Below the pieces are notes generated by a model. It searched no databases, had not been told where the DNA came from, and was given only the letters and a program-made list of their open reading frames with translations. Shown here one piece after another: positions 45,543 to 53,690 of a stretch of 57,298 nucleotides of DNA (the first letter of the stretch is position 1; each line of letters starts with the position of its first letter). The stretch spans positions 1-57,298 of the forward strand of contig JAFUTW010000023.1 in assembly GCA_017484085.1 (NCBI GenBank), read 5' to 3'. This stretch comes from Clostridia bacterium. Its GTDB lineage: Bacteria; Bacillota; Clostridia; Christensenellales; Aristaeellaceae. The position numbers were made by a program, and so were the translations under genes.

Positions 45543-45827
45543 ATGAAAAACCCCATCCCGATCGAGACCGGACGGATCGTGATCTCCAAGGCAGGTCGGG
45601 ACAAGGGAACGGCGTACGCAGTTCTCTCGCTCCCATCCGAAGACAGGGTGCTGGTGGCCGACGGCAAAACCCGCACCTGCGATCATCCGAAGAAGAAAAA
45701 CGTGAGACACCTGGCTGCCAAACCGGACAGGATTCCGGAGCTCGCCGAAGAGCCGAAAGCGGAGACGCGCAGGCTGGATGAGGCGATCAGGCAGGGCCTG
45801 AAGGCAGCCGGCTACCTTACCACTTAA
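45543..45827 (+). CDS. KOW-domain RNA-binding protein (L14e/YlqC-type position)
   Basis: 94 residues. [20 protein letters not shown] is a KOW motif; [20 protein letters not shown] follows, matching the small KOW protein that clostridia keep between map and infA, related to archaeal/eukaryal L14e. Probable ribosome or RNA-associated role; not experimentally defined as far as I know. Confidence 0.85.
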   Translation: MKNPIPIETGRIVISKAGRDKGTAYAVLSLPSEDRVLVADGKTRTCDHPKKKNVRHLAAKPDRIPELAEEPKAETRRLDEAIRQGLKAAGYLTT

Positions 45828-45840
45828 GGAGGGTTACAGC

Positions 45841-46071
45841 TTGCCCAAGAGCGACAATATCGAAGTAGAAGGCGTCGTCGTCGAAGCGCTGCCCAACGCC
45901 AACTTCCGCGTGGAAGTGGGACAGGCCGGGCGCAGTCACACGATTATCGCCCAGATTTCCGGAAAGATCCGCATGAACTTCATCCGGATCTATCCGGGAG
46001 ACAAGGTGAAAGTCGAGATCTCTCCCTATGATCTGTCCAGGGGTCGCATCACCTGGCGCAGCAAGGGCTGA
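45841..46071 (+). CDS. infA: Translation initiation factor IF-1, TTG start
   Basis: 76 residues of S1-fold: [20 protein letters not shown], then [20 protein letters not shown]. The start codon is TTG at 45841, with AAGGAGGG about seven bases upstream; no ATG or GTG in frame fits. The rare start may lower yield relative to the ribosomal proteins. Confidence 0.96.
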   Translation: MPKSDNIEVEGVVVEALPNANFRVEVGQAGRSHTIIAQISGKIRMNFIRIYPGDKVKVEISPYDLSRGRITWRSKG

Positions 46072-46096
46072 GCAATACGAGCAGGAGGAACAAACA

Positions 46097-46210
46097 ATGA
46101 AGGTTAGACCGTCTGTTAAGCCCATCTGCGAGAAGTGCAAGATTATCAAGCGCAAGGGCCGCATTATGGTCATCTGCGAGAATCCGAAGCACAAGCAGAA
46201 ACAGGGCTGA
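46097..46210 (+). CDS. rpmJ: Ribosomal protein L36, zinc form (bL36)
   Basis: 37 residues: [20 protein letters not shown] start; Cys11, Cys14, Cys27 and His32 form the Zn site. AGGAGG upstream of ATG 46097. Confidence 0.97.
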   Translation: MKVRPSVKPICEKCKIIKRKGRIMVICENPKHKQKQG

Positions 46211-46343
46211 TTCTGAAGCATAAGTGCGATCAGACAAAGAAGGGATCGTCCGGGCGGCTGCGCAGGTCTCCTGTGATCCGGATGACTTTTCATAGAGGTA
46301 AAGCAGAACATCGATTGATGGAAATCAGTTCGGAGGTAAAGTA

Positions 46344-46721
46344 ATGGCACGTATTTCTGGCGTAGACCTGCCTCGTGAGAAGCGGGTCGAAATCGGATTG
46401 ACGTATATCTTCGGCATCGGCCTCAAGACCTCTCAGGAGATCCTGGCCGGCACCGGCGTCAATCCTGACACTCGCGTGAAGGACCTCACCGAGCAGGACG
46501 TCAACAAGATCCGTGAGTACATCGAGCACAACCTGAAGGTGGAGGGCGATCTCCGCCGTGACGTGGCGCTGGATATCAAGCGCATGATGGAAATCGGCTG
46601 CTACCGCGGTGTCCGCCATCGTCGGGGTCTCCCCGTCCGCGGACAGAACACGAAGCAGAACGCCCGCACCCGCAAGGGCCCCAAGAAGACCATCGCCGGC
46701 AAGAAGAAAGCCACCAGGTAA
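46344..46721 (+). CDS. rpsM: Ribosomal protein S13 (uS13)
   Basis: 125 residues; [20 protein letters not shown] and [21 protein letters not shown] 133-base spacer with no recognised element precedes it. Confidence 0.98.
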   Translation: MARISGVDLPREKRVEIGLTYIFGIGLKTSQEILAGTGVNPDTRVKDLTEQDVNKIREYIEHNLKVEGDLRRDVALDIKRMMEIGCYRGVRHRRGLPVRGQNTKQNARTRKGPKKTIAGKKKATR

Positions 46722-46737
46722 GGGGGAGTGAGGAAAA

Positions 46738-47139
46738 ATGGCACCGAAGAAGAACCTTAAGAAGGTTACCCGCAAGCGCCGTGAGCGCAAGGTTGTAGAG
46801 CGCGGCGCTGCTCACATCAGCTCCTCCTTCAACAACACGATTGTGACGCTGACTGACCTGCAGGGTAATGCCCTGAGCTGGGCCAGCGCCGGCGGACTGG
46901 GATTCCGCGGCAGCAAGAAGTCCACGCCTTTCGCGGCGCAGAGTGCGGCGGAGACGGCGGCCAAGGCTGCTATGGAGTACGGCCTCAAGACCGTGGAAGT
47001 GTACGTCAAGGGTCCGGGTTCCGGACGTGAGGCGGCCATCCGCTCTCTGCAGGCTGCCGGCCTGGAGGTCAACATGATCAAGGACGTGACGCCCATCCCG
47101 CACAACGGATGCCGCCCGCCCAAGCGCCGTCGCGTGTAA
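46738..47139 (+). CDS. rpsK: Ribosomal protein S11 (uS11)
   Basis: 133 residues; [19 protein letters not shown] and [18 protein letters not shown] at the C-terminus. Confidence 0.98.
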   Translation: MAPKKNLKKVTRKRRERKVVERGAAHISSSFNNTIVTLTDLQGNALSWASAGGLGFRGSKKSTPFAAQSAAETAAKAAMEYGLKTVEVYVKGPGSGREAAIRSLQAAGLEVNMIKDVTPIPHNGCRPPKRRRV

Positions 47140-47163
47140 GGTTTGTAAGGAGGACTACATACA

Positions 47164-47760
47164 ATGGCTAACAATAAGGAGCCTATCGCCAAGAAGTGCC
47201 GGAGCCTGGATATCTCTCCGGCCGCACTGGGCTACGGCAACAAGAAGTCCAAGCGCAATCCCGGCGGAAACCGGCGCAGGAAGGTGTCCGAGTACGGCAC
47301 CCAGCTCAAGGAGAAGCAGAAGGTCAAGTTCGTATACGGCGTGCTGGAGAAGCAGTTCCACCGTTACTACCTGAAGGCTTCCAACATGAAGGGCATCACC
47401 GGTGAAAACCTGCTGTCCCTGCTGGAGCGCCGCCTGGATAACGTCGTATACCGTCTCGGCCTGGCCAAGACCCGCCGCATGGCGCGCCAGATCGTGGTGC
47501 ACGGCCATATCATGGTCAACGGCCGCAAGGTCAACATCCCCTCCTACCTCGTGAAGGCGGGTGACGTGATCACGCTGCGCGAGCGCAGCCGTGAGAGCGA
47601 GATGTTCAAGAGCCTGCGCGAGGGCACCGGCGCCGTGACGCCCAAGTGGCTCACCTTCAGCGCACCGACTCTCACGGGCACCGTCTCTGCGCTGCCCACG
47701 CGCGAGGATATCGACTATCCGGTGCAGGAGCACCTCATCGTCGAACTCTATTCTCGTTAA
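47164..47760 (+). CDS. rpsD: Ribosomal protein S4 (uS4)
   Basis: 198 residues. The S4 RNA-binding domain lies at about 90-150 ([37 protein letters not shown]). The N-terminal zinc Cys cluster is absent (zinc-free form). Lies in the alpha operon before rpoA. Confidence 0.98.
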   Translation: MANNKEPIAKKCRSLDISPAALGYGNKKSKRNPGGNRRRKVSEYGTQLKEKQKVKFVYGVLEKQFHRYYLKASNMKGITGENLLSLLERRLDNVVYRLGLAKTRRMARQIVVHGHIMVNGRKVNIPSYLVKAGDVITLRERSRESEMFKSLREGTGAVTPKWLTFSAPTLTGTVSALPTREDIDYPVQEHLIVELYSR

Positions 47761-47801
47761 TCCATGGCTGTTCACGGGACACGTGAGGAGGAATCTGCCT
47801 A

Positions 47802-48740
47802 ATGATCGAACTCGAAAAGCCCCTTATCGAACGCGTGGAGGTCGGCGACAGCTACGGCAAATTCGTCGTGGAGCCGCTGGAGCACGGCTTTGGCCAGACG
47901 CTGGGCAACTCCCTGCGCCGTGTGCTGCTCAGCTCGCTCCCCGGCGTGGCCGTTTCCAGCATTCGCATTGAGGGAATCCAGCACGAATTTTCCGCCGTCC
48001 CCGGCGTGAAAGAAGACGTCGCAGAGATCATCCTCAACCTGAAAGAGCTCTCCGCCAGGCTTTTCTGCGAGGGCAAAAAGACGATCACGCTCCATGCCAA
48101 GGGACCCTGCGAGCTTACGGGCGCGGACCTCGCCGTCGATGACCAGATCGAGATCATCAATCCCGAGCTGCACATCGCGGAGCTGAATGAGGACGCGGAC
48201 GTGACCCTGTATGTGACCCTTGAAAAGGGCATGGGCTACGTAAGCGCGGAGCGCAACAAGACGGCGGATACGCCGATTGGCGTCATCCCCACCGATTCCA
48301 TCTTTACCCCGATCCGCAAGGTCAACTACACCGTGGAGAACACGCGTGTCGGCAAGGAGACGGATTTCGACCGCCTGACCCTCGAGGTCTGGACGGACGG
48401 GAGCGTCAAGCCGGATGAGGCGATCGCGGCGGCAGCGGATGTCTTCTACAAGCACCTGAAGATCTTCATGAGCCTCACCGATCAGGTGGCGCAGGTCGGC
48501 TTCAGCGAGAAGGAGAACGACACCCAGGAGAAGGTCCTGGAGATGACCATCGAAGAGCTGGATCTCTCCGTAAGGGCTTACAACTGCCTCAAGCGCGCCG
48601 GCATCAACACTGTGGCGGAGCTGGTACAGAAGAATCAGGAAGACATGATGAAGGTCCGCAACCTGGGCAAGAAGAGCCTGGAGGAGGTCGAGCAGAAGCT
48701 CGCCGGCCTGGGCATGGCCCTGAGGACCGTGGAAGAATAA
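47802..48740 (+). CDS. rpoA: RNA polymerase alpha subunit
   Basis: 312 residues. N-terminal assembly domain: [20 protein letters not shown] and [17 protein letters not shown]-terminal domain: [20 protein letters not shown] and [20 protein letters not shown], which contacts UP elements and activators. Confidence 0.98.
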   Translation: MIELEKPLIERVEVGDSYGKFVVEPLEHGFGQTLGNSLRRVLLSSLPGVAVSSIRIEGIQHEFSAVPGVKEDVAEIILNLKELSARLFCEGKKTITLHAKGPCELTGADLAVDDQIEIINPELHIAELNEDADVTLYVTLEKGMGYVSAERNKTADTPIGVIPTDSIFTPIRKVNYTVENTRVGKETDFDRLTLEVWTDGSVKPDEAIAAAADVFYKHLKIFMSLTDQVAQVGFSEKENDTQEKVLEMTIEELDLSVRAYNCLKRAGINTVAELVQKNQEDMMKVRNLGKKSLEEVEQKLAGLGMALRTVEE

Positions 48741-48813
48741 GGGGCAGAAGCCCACAAAGGCCGCGCCTAAGGGAAATGGGGCGCGTACGGTCTCCCGGAG
48801 GGAAGAAGGTGAT

Positions 48814-48852
48814 CTGCCGCGAGGCAGGAACCAAAGCCGCAGCCGCGGCTGC
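48814..48852 (+). other. Hairpins in the rpoA-rplQ spacer
   Basis: CTGCC-GCGA-GGCAG (48814-48827, GNRA loop) and the palindrome GCAGCCGCGGCTGC (48839-48852) lie in the 168-base spacer. No T run; a possible processing or stability element. Confidence 0.4.
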
Positions 48853-48908
48853 CGTGCGCGTAAGGATCCCTATTTGCAGGAGGCGGGCCAAAAAAGGAGG
48901 AAATCCCA

Positions 48909-49421
48909 ATGGCTAAACAGCGTAAACTTGGCCTTACGGCCTCGCAGCGCAAGGCGCTGCTCCGCAACCAGGTCACCAATCTCATTTGGTATGGCCGCAT
49001 CGAAACGACTCTGGCCCGTGCCAAGGAGGTGCGCCCGATCGCGGAGCATCTCGTGACGCTCGCCATTGCCGAGTGCGATAACAACATTGAAGTCGAAAAG
49101 ACCTTCAATAACGAAAAGGGTCAGTCTGTCACCGTCAAGGTGCAGAACGACGCGCCCAGCAAGCTGGCTGCCCGCCGCCGGATGATGCGTGTGCTCTATC
49201 CGATGAAGGAAGCCAAGAAGGCCGACGAGAACAAGGCCGAGTATCGCGCCCGCACCAAGGACGTGAAGTATCCCTGCGTTGAGAAGCTCTTCCGCGAGTA
49301 CGGCCCCAAGTACAAGGCCCGCAACGCCGAGAAGAACTGCGCCGGTGGCTACACCCGCATCCTGAAGAAGGGCCCGCGCCGCGGCGACGCAGCCGAGATG
49401 GTCATTCTCGAGTTTATCTGA
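48909..49421 (+). CDS. rplQ: Ribosomal protein L17 (bL17) with internal expansions
   Basis: 170 residues against about 120-127 in the usual form. The core is clear: [40 protein letters not shown], then [12 protein letters not shown] and [20 protein letters not shown]. Between them are two extra segments, about residues 53-85 ([19 protein letters not shown]) and 98-120 (Lys/Glu/Ala-rich). The frame is continuous, so these are genuine expansions. Last gene of the cluster. Confidence 0.96.
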   Translation: MAKQRKLGLTASQRKALLRNQVTNLIWYGRIETTLARAKEVRPIAEHLVTLAIAECDNNIEVEKTFNNEKGQSVTVKVQNDAPSKLAARRRMMRVLYPMKEAKKADENKAEYRARTKDVKYPCVEKLFREYGPKYKARNAEKNCAGGYTRILKKGPRRGDAAEMVILEFI

Positions 49422-49436
49422 TTTCTGCTGTCAGAG

Positions 49437-49467
49437 GAGCTGTTTCGCAACGCGGAACAGCTTCTTT
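49437..49467 (+). terminator. Terminator of the ribosomal cluster
   Basis: AGCTGTTTCG pairs with CGGAACAGCT (one G-T pair), followed by TCTTTGCT. It starts about 15 bases after rplQ. Confidence 0.75.
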
Positions 49468-49487
49468 GCTCATTGAGGATAGGAAAG

Positions 49488-50906
49488 ATGAACGATACAG
49501 TACTGATCTTCAGCTATTCGGAACGCACTTCGCTGGAACTGGCCAAGCGCCTGCGCGGCGAGCACGTTTTCAGCCTGATCCTCCCCGGTACGACGACGGC
49601 TGAACAGGCAGCGGCGTACGAGCCCCGCGGCATCATCCTCAGCGGTGAGGACGGCGGCACCGGCGTCATGGATGCTTCGATCCTGGAGATGGGTGTGCCG
49701 GTTCTGGCACTCGGCCAGGCGGCGCACATGATGCTGATGGCGATGGGCGGCGCGTGCGCCGGAACAGGGATCAGCCGCCGAAAGGTCGATGTCCATTTCG
49801 AGAAGAGCGTCCTGTTCAGCGGTGCCGAGGACGGCGAGCGCTATATCCGCGAAGCGCAGACGCTGATGCTGCCCGCCAGCGTTCGGATGAGCGCCAGCGG
49901 CGCAGGCTGCACGCTTGCCTTTGAGGATGAAGAGCGCAGGCTCTACGGCATTCAGTTTGAGCTGGAGCGCAACGACCCGACGACGACCGGCATCCTGGAT
50001 GCCTTCCTCTTCAACGTCTGCGGCTGCGATCCGTGGTATTCGATCGATGCTGCGATGGAGGAGGCCGACAGACAGCTGACGGAGGCGGCAGCCCAGGGCG
50101 GCCGCGCAGTCTGCGCGGTCAGCGGCGGTCTCGTTTCGACCGTGACGGCCGTCATGGGCAAGAAGGCGTTCGGGGACCGGCTGACGGCGGTTTACGTGGA
50201 AACCGGGCTTATGAGGACCGGTGAAGCGGAAACCGTTCGGGAGACGATCGAAGCGCTGGGCATTCCCTTCCGCACGGTCGATATCCGCGACAAGATGCTG
50301 GGCGCCCTCTCCGGGCTCCGCAGCCGGCAGCAAAAGCGGCGCGCAGTGCAGCGCTGCCTGCTGGAGACGCTGGAAGCCGGAGAAGAGGATGAACCGGTGC
50401 GCATCATCGTGGGGACGGACTATACGGACCGGCTGTTCGGCCGTATGACGCCAAAGGAGTTTATGCGCACCGAACCGCTGGAGCCGCTTGCGATGTGCTT
50501 CCGCAGAGAGGTGCGGGCGATTGCCGAGCGGCTTGAGGTCCCGGCTGCGATCCGGGAGCGCAAGGCCTTCCCGCCGATGGGGCTGGGGGCTATGGTCATG
50601 GGCGAGGTCCGGGAGGAAAAGCTCGCCATGCTGCGCAGCATCGATGCGGTCTTCCGCGAGGAACTGACGGCAGCCGGTCTCATGCCAAAGCTGTACGACT
50701 TCTATCCGCTGCTTTCGGAGGAAGGCGTGCTGGGCATCGGGCGGCAGGTGCTGCTGTGTGCGCACACGAGATCCGGCGGCAAGCTGATGCCCGCCAGGCT
50801 GCCCTATGACCTGGTCGAGCGGACGGTCTCCCGCATCCTGGAGGATCACCCTTCCGTTTCCCGCGTGATGCTGGATGAGACACCGACGACATACAGGATG
50901 TTTTAA
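49488..50906 (+). CDS. GMP-synthase-like protein lacking catalytic residues
   Basis: 472 residues that follow GuaA end to end: an amidotransferase-like part (about 1-175: GIILSGEDGG, PVLALGQAAHMM, GIQFELERND), an ATP pyrophosphatase-like part (about 205-320: AVCAVSGGLVSTVTAVMGKK, TAVYVETGLMRTGEAETVRE) and a dimerisation-like part (EVRAIAERLEVPAAIRERKA, LPYDLVERTVSRI). Key residues differ: the glutaminase Cys position is Gly76, the His of QFHPE is Glu158, SGGxDS has Val216 for Asp, and HHNVGG is absent. The frame is intact, so a pseudoenzyme or diverged paralogue rather than a decayed gene. Start at ATG 49488. Confidence 0.8.
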   Translation: MNDTVLIFSYSERTSLELAKRLRGEHVFSLILPGTTTAEQAAAYEPRGIILSGEDGGTGVMDASILEMGVPVLALGQAAHMMLMAMGGACAGTGISRRKVDVHFEKSVLFSGAEDGERYIREAQTLMLPASVRMSASGAGCTLAFEDEERRLYGIQFELERNDPTTTGILDAFLFNVCGCDPWYSIDAAMEEADRQLTEAAAQGGRAVCAVSGGLVSTVTAVMGKKAFGDRLTAVYVETGLMRTGEAETVRETIEALGIPFRTVDIRDKMLGALSGLRSRQQKRRAVQRCLLETLEAGEEDEPVRIIVGTDYTDRLFGRMTPKEFMRTEPLEPLAMCFRREVRAIAERLEVPAAIRERKAFPPMGLGAMVMGEVREEKLAMLRSIDAVFREELTAAGLMPKLYDFYPLLSEEGVLGIGRQVLLCAHTRSGGKLMPARLPYDLVERTVSRILEDHPSVSRVMLDETPTTYRMF

Positions 50907-50907
50907 G

Positions 50908-50942
50908 AAAACCGCCTGTTCGCTTTGCGAGCAGGCGGTTTT
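50908..50942. terminator. Bidirectional terminator
   Basis: AAAACCGCCTG pairs with CAGGCGGTTTT around a TTCGC..GCGA inner part, with As and Ts on both flanks. It serves the GuaA-like gene and the convergent aminotransferase operon. Confidence 0.9.
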
Positions 50943-50979
50943 GCTGTATTCTTTGAGATGGAATGATCGGAGCAGCCCC

Positions 50980-52104
50980 CTATTCCAGCGTCCTGAGGAA
51001 GGCCGATACCGCGGCAAGGCCGTCCTTCAATTCCCCGGTGTCGCAGGCGTAGCCGACGCGCATGCTGCGCGGCTCGCCGAAGCAGTCGCCAGGGGTGACG
51101 AAAGCGCCCGTCTGCCGGTACATGGCAAGGCAGAAATCGTAGGATTCCACGGGATAATCCCAGTGGATGAGCGCGGTGGTGCCTGCCTGCGGGCGCACCC
51201 ACCAGAGCCGGGACTCTGTCTCCATCCACCGGGTGAGGATGGCGAGGTTCTCCCGCACGATGCCGCGGCTGCGGGCGAGCACGGCGTCGGCGTGGCGCAG
51301 GGCCAGCGCAGCCAGCGTTTCGTCGATCATGCCGCAGGAGATGTGGTTGTAGTCGCGGTGGGAGAGAAAGGCACGCATGGCGGCTTCATCCTTCGTGGCG
51401 ATCCAGCCCAGGCGAAGGCCGGCCAGAGAGAAGACCTTGGACATGCTGGAGACGGAGATGCCCCTGTCGTAGAGATCGGCGATGGAAGGGCTGTAATCGT
51501 CCGTCTGGGTGAGGTGGCGGTATACCTCGTCGCAAAGCAGCCAGGCGCCGGCCTCTTTTGCGATGGAAACGATCTCCCGCAGCATCGCCTCGTTCATCAG
51601 CGCGCCTGTCGGGTTGTTGGGGTTGTTGATGCAGATGAGCTTCGTCCCCGGGACAGCCAGCGTACGCAGCTCGTCCAGATCGGGCAGGTATCCGTTTTCC
51701 GGACGCAGGCGGATGACTTTCAGATCCGCGCCGTAGCCCTCCGGGATGGAGGTGAGCTGCTGATAGCTGGGTGCGATGGAGACGACGCGGTCGCCGGGCT
51801 CCACGAGAGAGTAAAAGACGTGGTGGTTGGCGCCGGCCGCGCCGTGCGTGGTGAGGATGTGCCGCGGCTCCAGCGTGCGGTACAGGCGGCAGACGCCCTC
51901 GCGGAAGGCGGGCGAGCCTTCGATATCGCCGTAGGTGAGGCGGCGCCCGGCGAGGCCGTGCCAGAAGGTGTCGCCATCTTCCCCGGTCAGCTTAAAAAGT
52001 TCATCGGCGGAGACGGAATCCACGCAGGTCTCCGCAATATTGTATTTTGCGCCCGTTTCATGGGCGTTCATCCATTCTTCAACGGCAAAGGGCTGGATCA
52101 GCAT
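50980..52104 (-). CDS. PLP-dependent aminotransferase, class I/II
   Basis: 374 residues of fold type I. NNPNNPTG, LLCDEVYRHL and SMSKVFSLAGLRLGW (PLP Lys) are present, as is the substrate Arg region RVGYACD near the C-terminus. Substrate not assignable by eye. The start is ATG 52104, with AGGAGG six bases upstream; it overlaps the end of the upstream amidase gene by 26 bp. Third gene of a three-gene minus-strand operon. Confidence 0.9.
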   Translation of the reverse strand: MLIQPFAVEEWMNAHETGAKYNIAETCVDSVSADELFKLTGEDGDTFWHGLAGRRLTYGDIEGSPAFREGVCRLYRTLEPRHILTTHGAAGANHHVFYSLVEPGDRVVSIAPSYQQLTSIPEGYGADLKVIRLRPENGYLPDLDELRTLAVPGTKLICINNPNNPTGALMNEAMLREIVSIAKEAGAWLLCDEVYRHLTQTDDYSPSIADLYDRGISVSSMSKVFSLAGLRLGWIATKDEAAMRAFLSHRDYNHISCGMIDETLAALALRHADAVLARSRGIVRENLAILTRWMETESRLWWVRPQAGTTALIHWDYPVESYDFCLAMYRQTGAFVTPGDCFGEPRSMRVGYACDTGELKDGLAAVSAFLRTLE

Positions 52105-52663
52105 CGTTTTCCTCCTGTGGTTCATTTAAGGGTAAACCGACCGCTTTGGCCAGGCAGTCCGCGACGGCATCCGCCACGAAGAGCTTGCAGGCCAGCCGGG
52201 TGGGCAGGGCGGGGACGGTGCAGCGGAAGCGCCGGGTCCCTTCCTTCAAGGCGATGGCGAAGAAGACCTCGCCGGGCACGCTGTCGGGGTTGGCGGGATC
52301 GGCATTGCCGAAGCTGCCGGTGACGCCGATGCCGATGTCCGCGGCGTACGCATTCCGGCATGCCTCCGCCATCGCGGCGGCGGTTTCGGCGGAGTAGACG
52401 CCGTGGCTGCGGATCACCTCCGCGGGAACGCCCTCCCGCACCTTGGCCGCGTTGCTGTAGGTGACAAAAGCGCCGGGCAGGACGGCGGAAGAGCCCTCCG
52501 TGTCCGTGATGAGGGAGGCGATCTGGCCGCCGGTGCAGCTTTCCATGGCTGTAAGCGTCAGCGTGCGGCCGATCAAAAGGCGGGTGAGGCGCGCATACTT
52601 ACGGCGCACGGCCGCTTCATCTGCTGCTTTCCCGGTGAGGTTCAGGGTCTCAGTTTCGGGCAC
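52079..52663 (-). CDS. pncC: CinA C-terminal-type nicotinamide-nucleotide amidase
   Basis: 194 residues. TAMESCTGGQIASLITDTEG holds the catalytic Ser motif, followed by AFVTYSNAAKVREGV, HGVYSAETAAAMAEACRN and GIGVTGSFGNADPANPDSVP, all typical. The family deamidates NMN to NaMN in NAD recycling. It starts with GTG at 52663, six bases after AAGGAGGAG. The N-terminal CinA domain is absent (single-domain form). Confidence 0.9.
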   Translation of the reverse strand: MPETETLNLTGKAADEAAVRRKYARLTRLLIGRTLTLTAMESCTGGQIASLITDTEGSSAVLPGAFVTYSNAAKVREGVPAEVIRSHGVYSAETAAAMAEACRNAYAADIGIGVTGSFGNADPANPDSVPGEVFFAIALKEGTRRFRCTVPALPTRLACKLFVADAVADCLAKAVGLPLNEPQEENDADPALCR

Positions 52664-52686
52664 GGTGCTCCTCCTTCATGGCAGCG

Positions 52687-53208
52687 TCACAGTCGGAAGA
52701 CGCGGTTTTCCTTTCTGGGGATGATCCGGTCTGTCGTCTTGGCCGGGTAGCCGATGGCGCAGTGGCCGATGCCGGTATAGCTGTCATCCAGGCCGGCGCG
52801 CCGCAGCACCTCCAGGCCCTCCGCGTCTTCAAAGACCGGACGCGCGCGGTGGATCCAGCAGCTGCCGATGCCAAGCGAGTGGGCGGCCAGCATCAGGTTG
52901 CCGAGCACCAGGCTTCCGTCCTCCACTGCGGCGGGGTCGCTCTTCGGTGCGAGCACACAGAGGATGACCGGCGCGCCGTAGAACGGATCGGGGCGCTTCA
53001 GCGGATCGTATTTGGCGTTGAGGCGGGACAGCGTGTTCCGCGTCTCGGGATCGGTGACGGCGAGGATGACGGGCATCTGCCTGCCCATCCAGTTGGCGGC
53101 ATACAGGCCGGTCTCGATGATTTCATCGATGAGCTCCTGCGGGACGGGATCCGGCCGGTAGCTTTTGCAGCTGCGCCTTTTCATCATGCTGTCGATGACG
53201 GTGTTCAT
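52687..53208 (-). CDS. Nitroreductase-family flavoprotein
   Basis: 173 residues. MMKRRSCKSYRPDPVPQELI at the N-terminus binds FMN phosphate; GSLVLGNLMLAAHSLGIGSC and GHCAIGYPAK complete the fold. NAD(P)H-dependent reduction of an unknown acceptor. First gene of the operon, GGAGGTG upstream of the ATG. Confidence 0.9.
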   Translation of the reverse strand: MNTVIDSMMKRRSCKSYRPDPVPQELIDEIIETGLYAANWMGRQMPVILAVTDPETRNTLSRLNAKYDPLKRPDPFYGAPVILCVLAPKSDPAAVEDGSLVLGNLMLAAHSLGIGSCWIHRARPVFEDAEGLEVLRRAGLDDSYTGIGHCAIGYPAKTTDRIIPRKENRVFRL

Positions 53209-53319
53209 GCTGCACCTCCATAGCGGACTGGCTGAGTCCGGGTTTCTGCGGTCTTTCGACTATCATACAACGAAGGGCGCGGGAATGACAAGGGTTTTTG
53301 ACGGGGCGAACGGAAAGGC

Positions 53320-53567
53320 CCTCTCAAGGGAGAGCCGAGGACCTCATCCGTCACGGCTGCGCCGTGCCACCTTCCCCTAAAGGGGAAGACAAGAAAACAA
53401 AGCTGCTTTCCTAATACTTGCCTCCCCCTTTGGGGGAGGTGGCATGCCGTAAGGCATGACGGAGAGGGCTCTGTCTTGCCCTTTAGGGCTGATCCCGTTC
53501 TGAAAGAACGAGGATGCCTCCCGGCGAGGGGGAGGGGGACCATGAGCGGAGCGAATGGTGGATGAGG
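53320..53567. repeat. Inverted array of REP-like palindromic elements
   Basis: Copy A (about 53341-53388): CACGGC-tgc-GCCGTG, then CTTCCCCT-AA-AGGGGAAG. Copy B (53421-53468) is the inverted form: CCTCCCCC-ttt-GGGGGAGG, then CATGCC-gtaa-GGCATG. Copy C (about 53520-53567), same orientation as B, is partial and ends GGTGGATGAGG. A and reverse-complemented B share the backbone CCGTCA...GCCACCT. The 53209-53690 gap holds no gene: only these repeats and the hsdR promoter. Similar elements are dispersed in many clostridial genomes. Confidence 0.8.
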
Positions 53568-53639
53568 TTTTATCCTTTCAGGGGAGCCGGGGACGATGGC
53601 AAAAAGTATCCGCCGGCAGTGACGGGGTTTGCAAAGTCA

Positions 53640-53648
53640 TGATATAAT
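53640..53648 (+). promoter_or_regulatory. Extended -10 promoter of the restriction locus
   Basis: TG-A-TATAAT, 43 bases before the hsdR ATG; no good -35 box. Confidence 0.55.
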
Positions 53649-53690
53649 AAACCGATATGAGCAACTCTGATGTCGGCAGGAGGCTTTGCC

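Noticed and set aside
45478-45546. A 22-codon frame between adk and the KOW gene
   Set aside because: No ribosome binding site, and it overlaps two hairpins and the next gene's ribosome binding site; better read as structured RNA.
53205-53543. Minus-strand frame in the REP region
   Set aside because: It translates palindromic repeats and has no homology signal.
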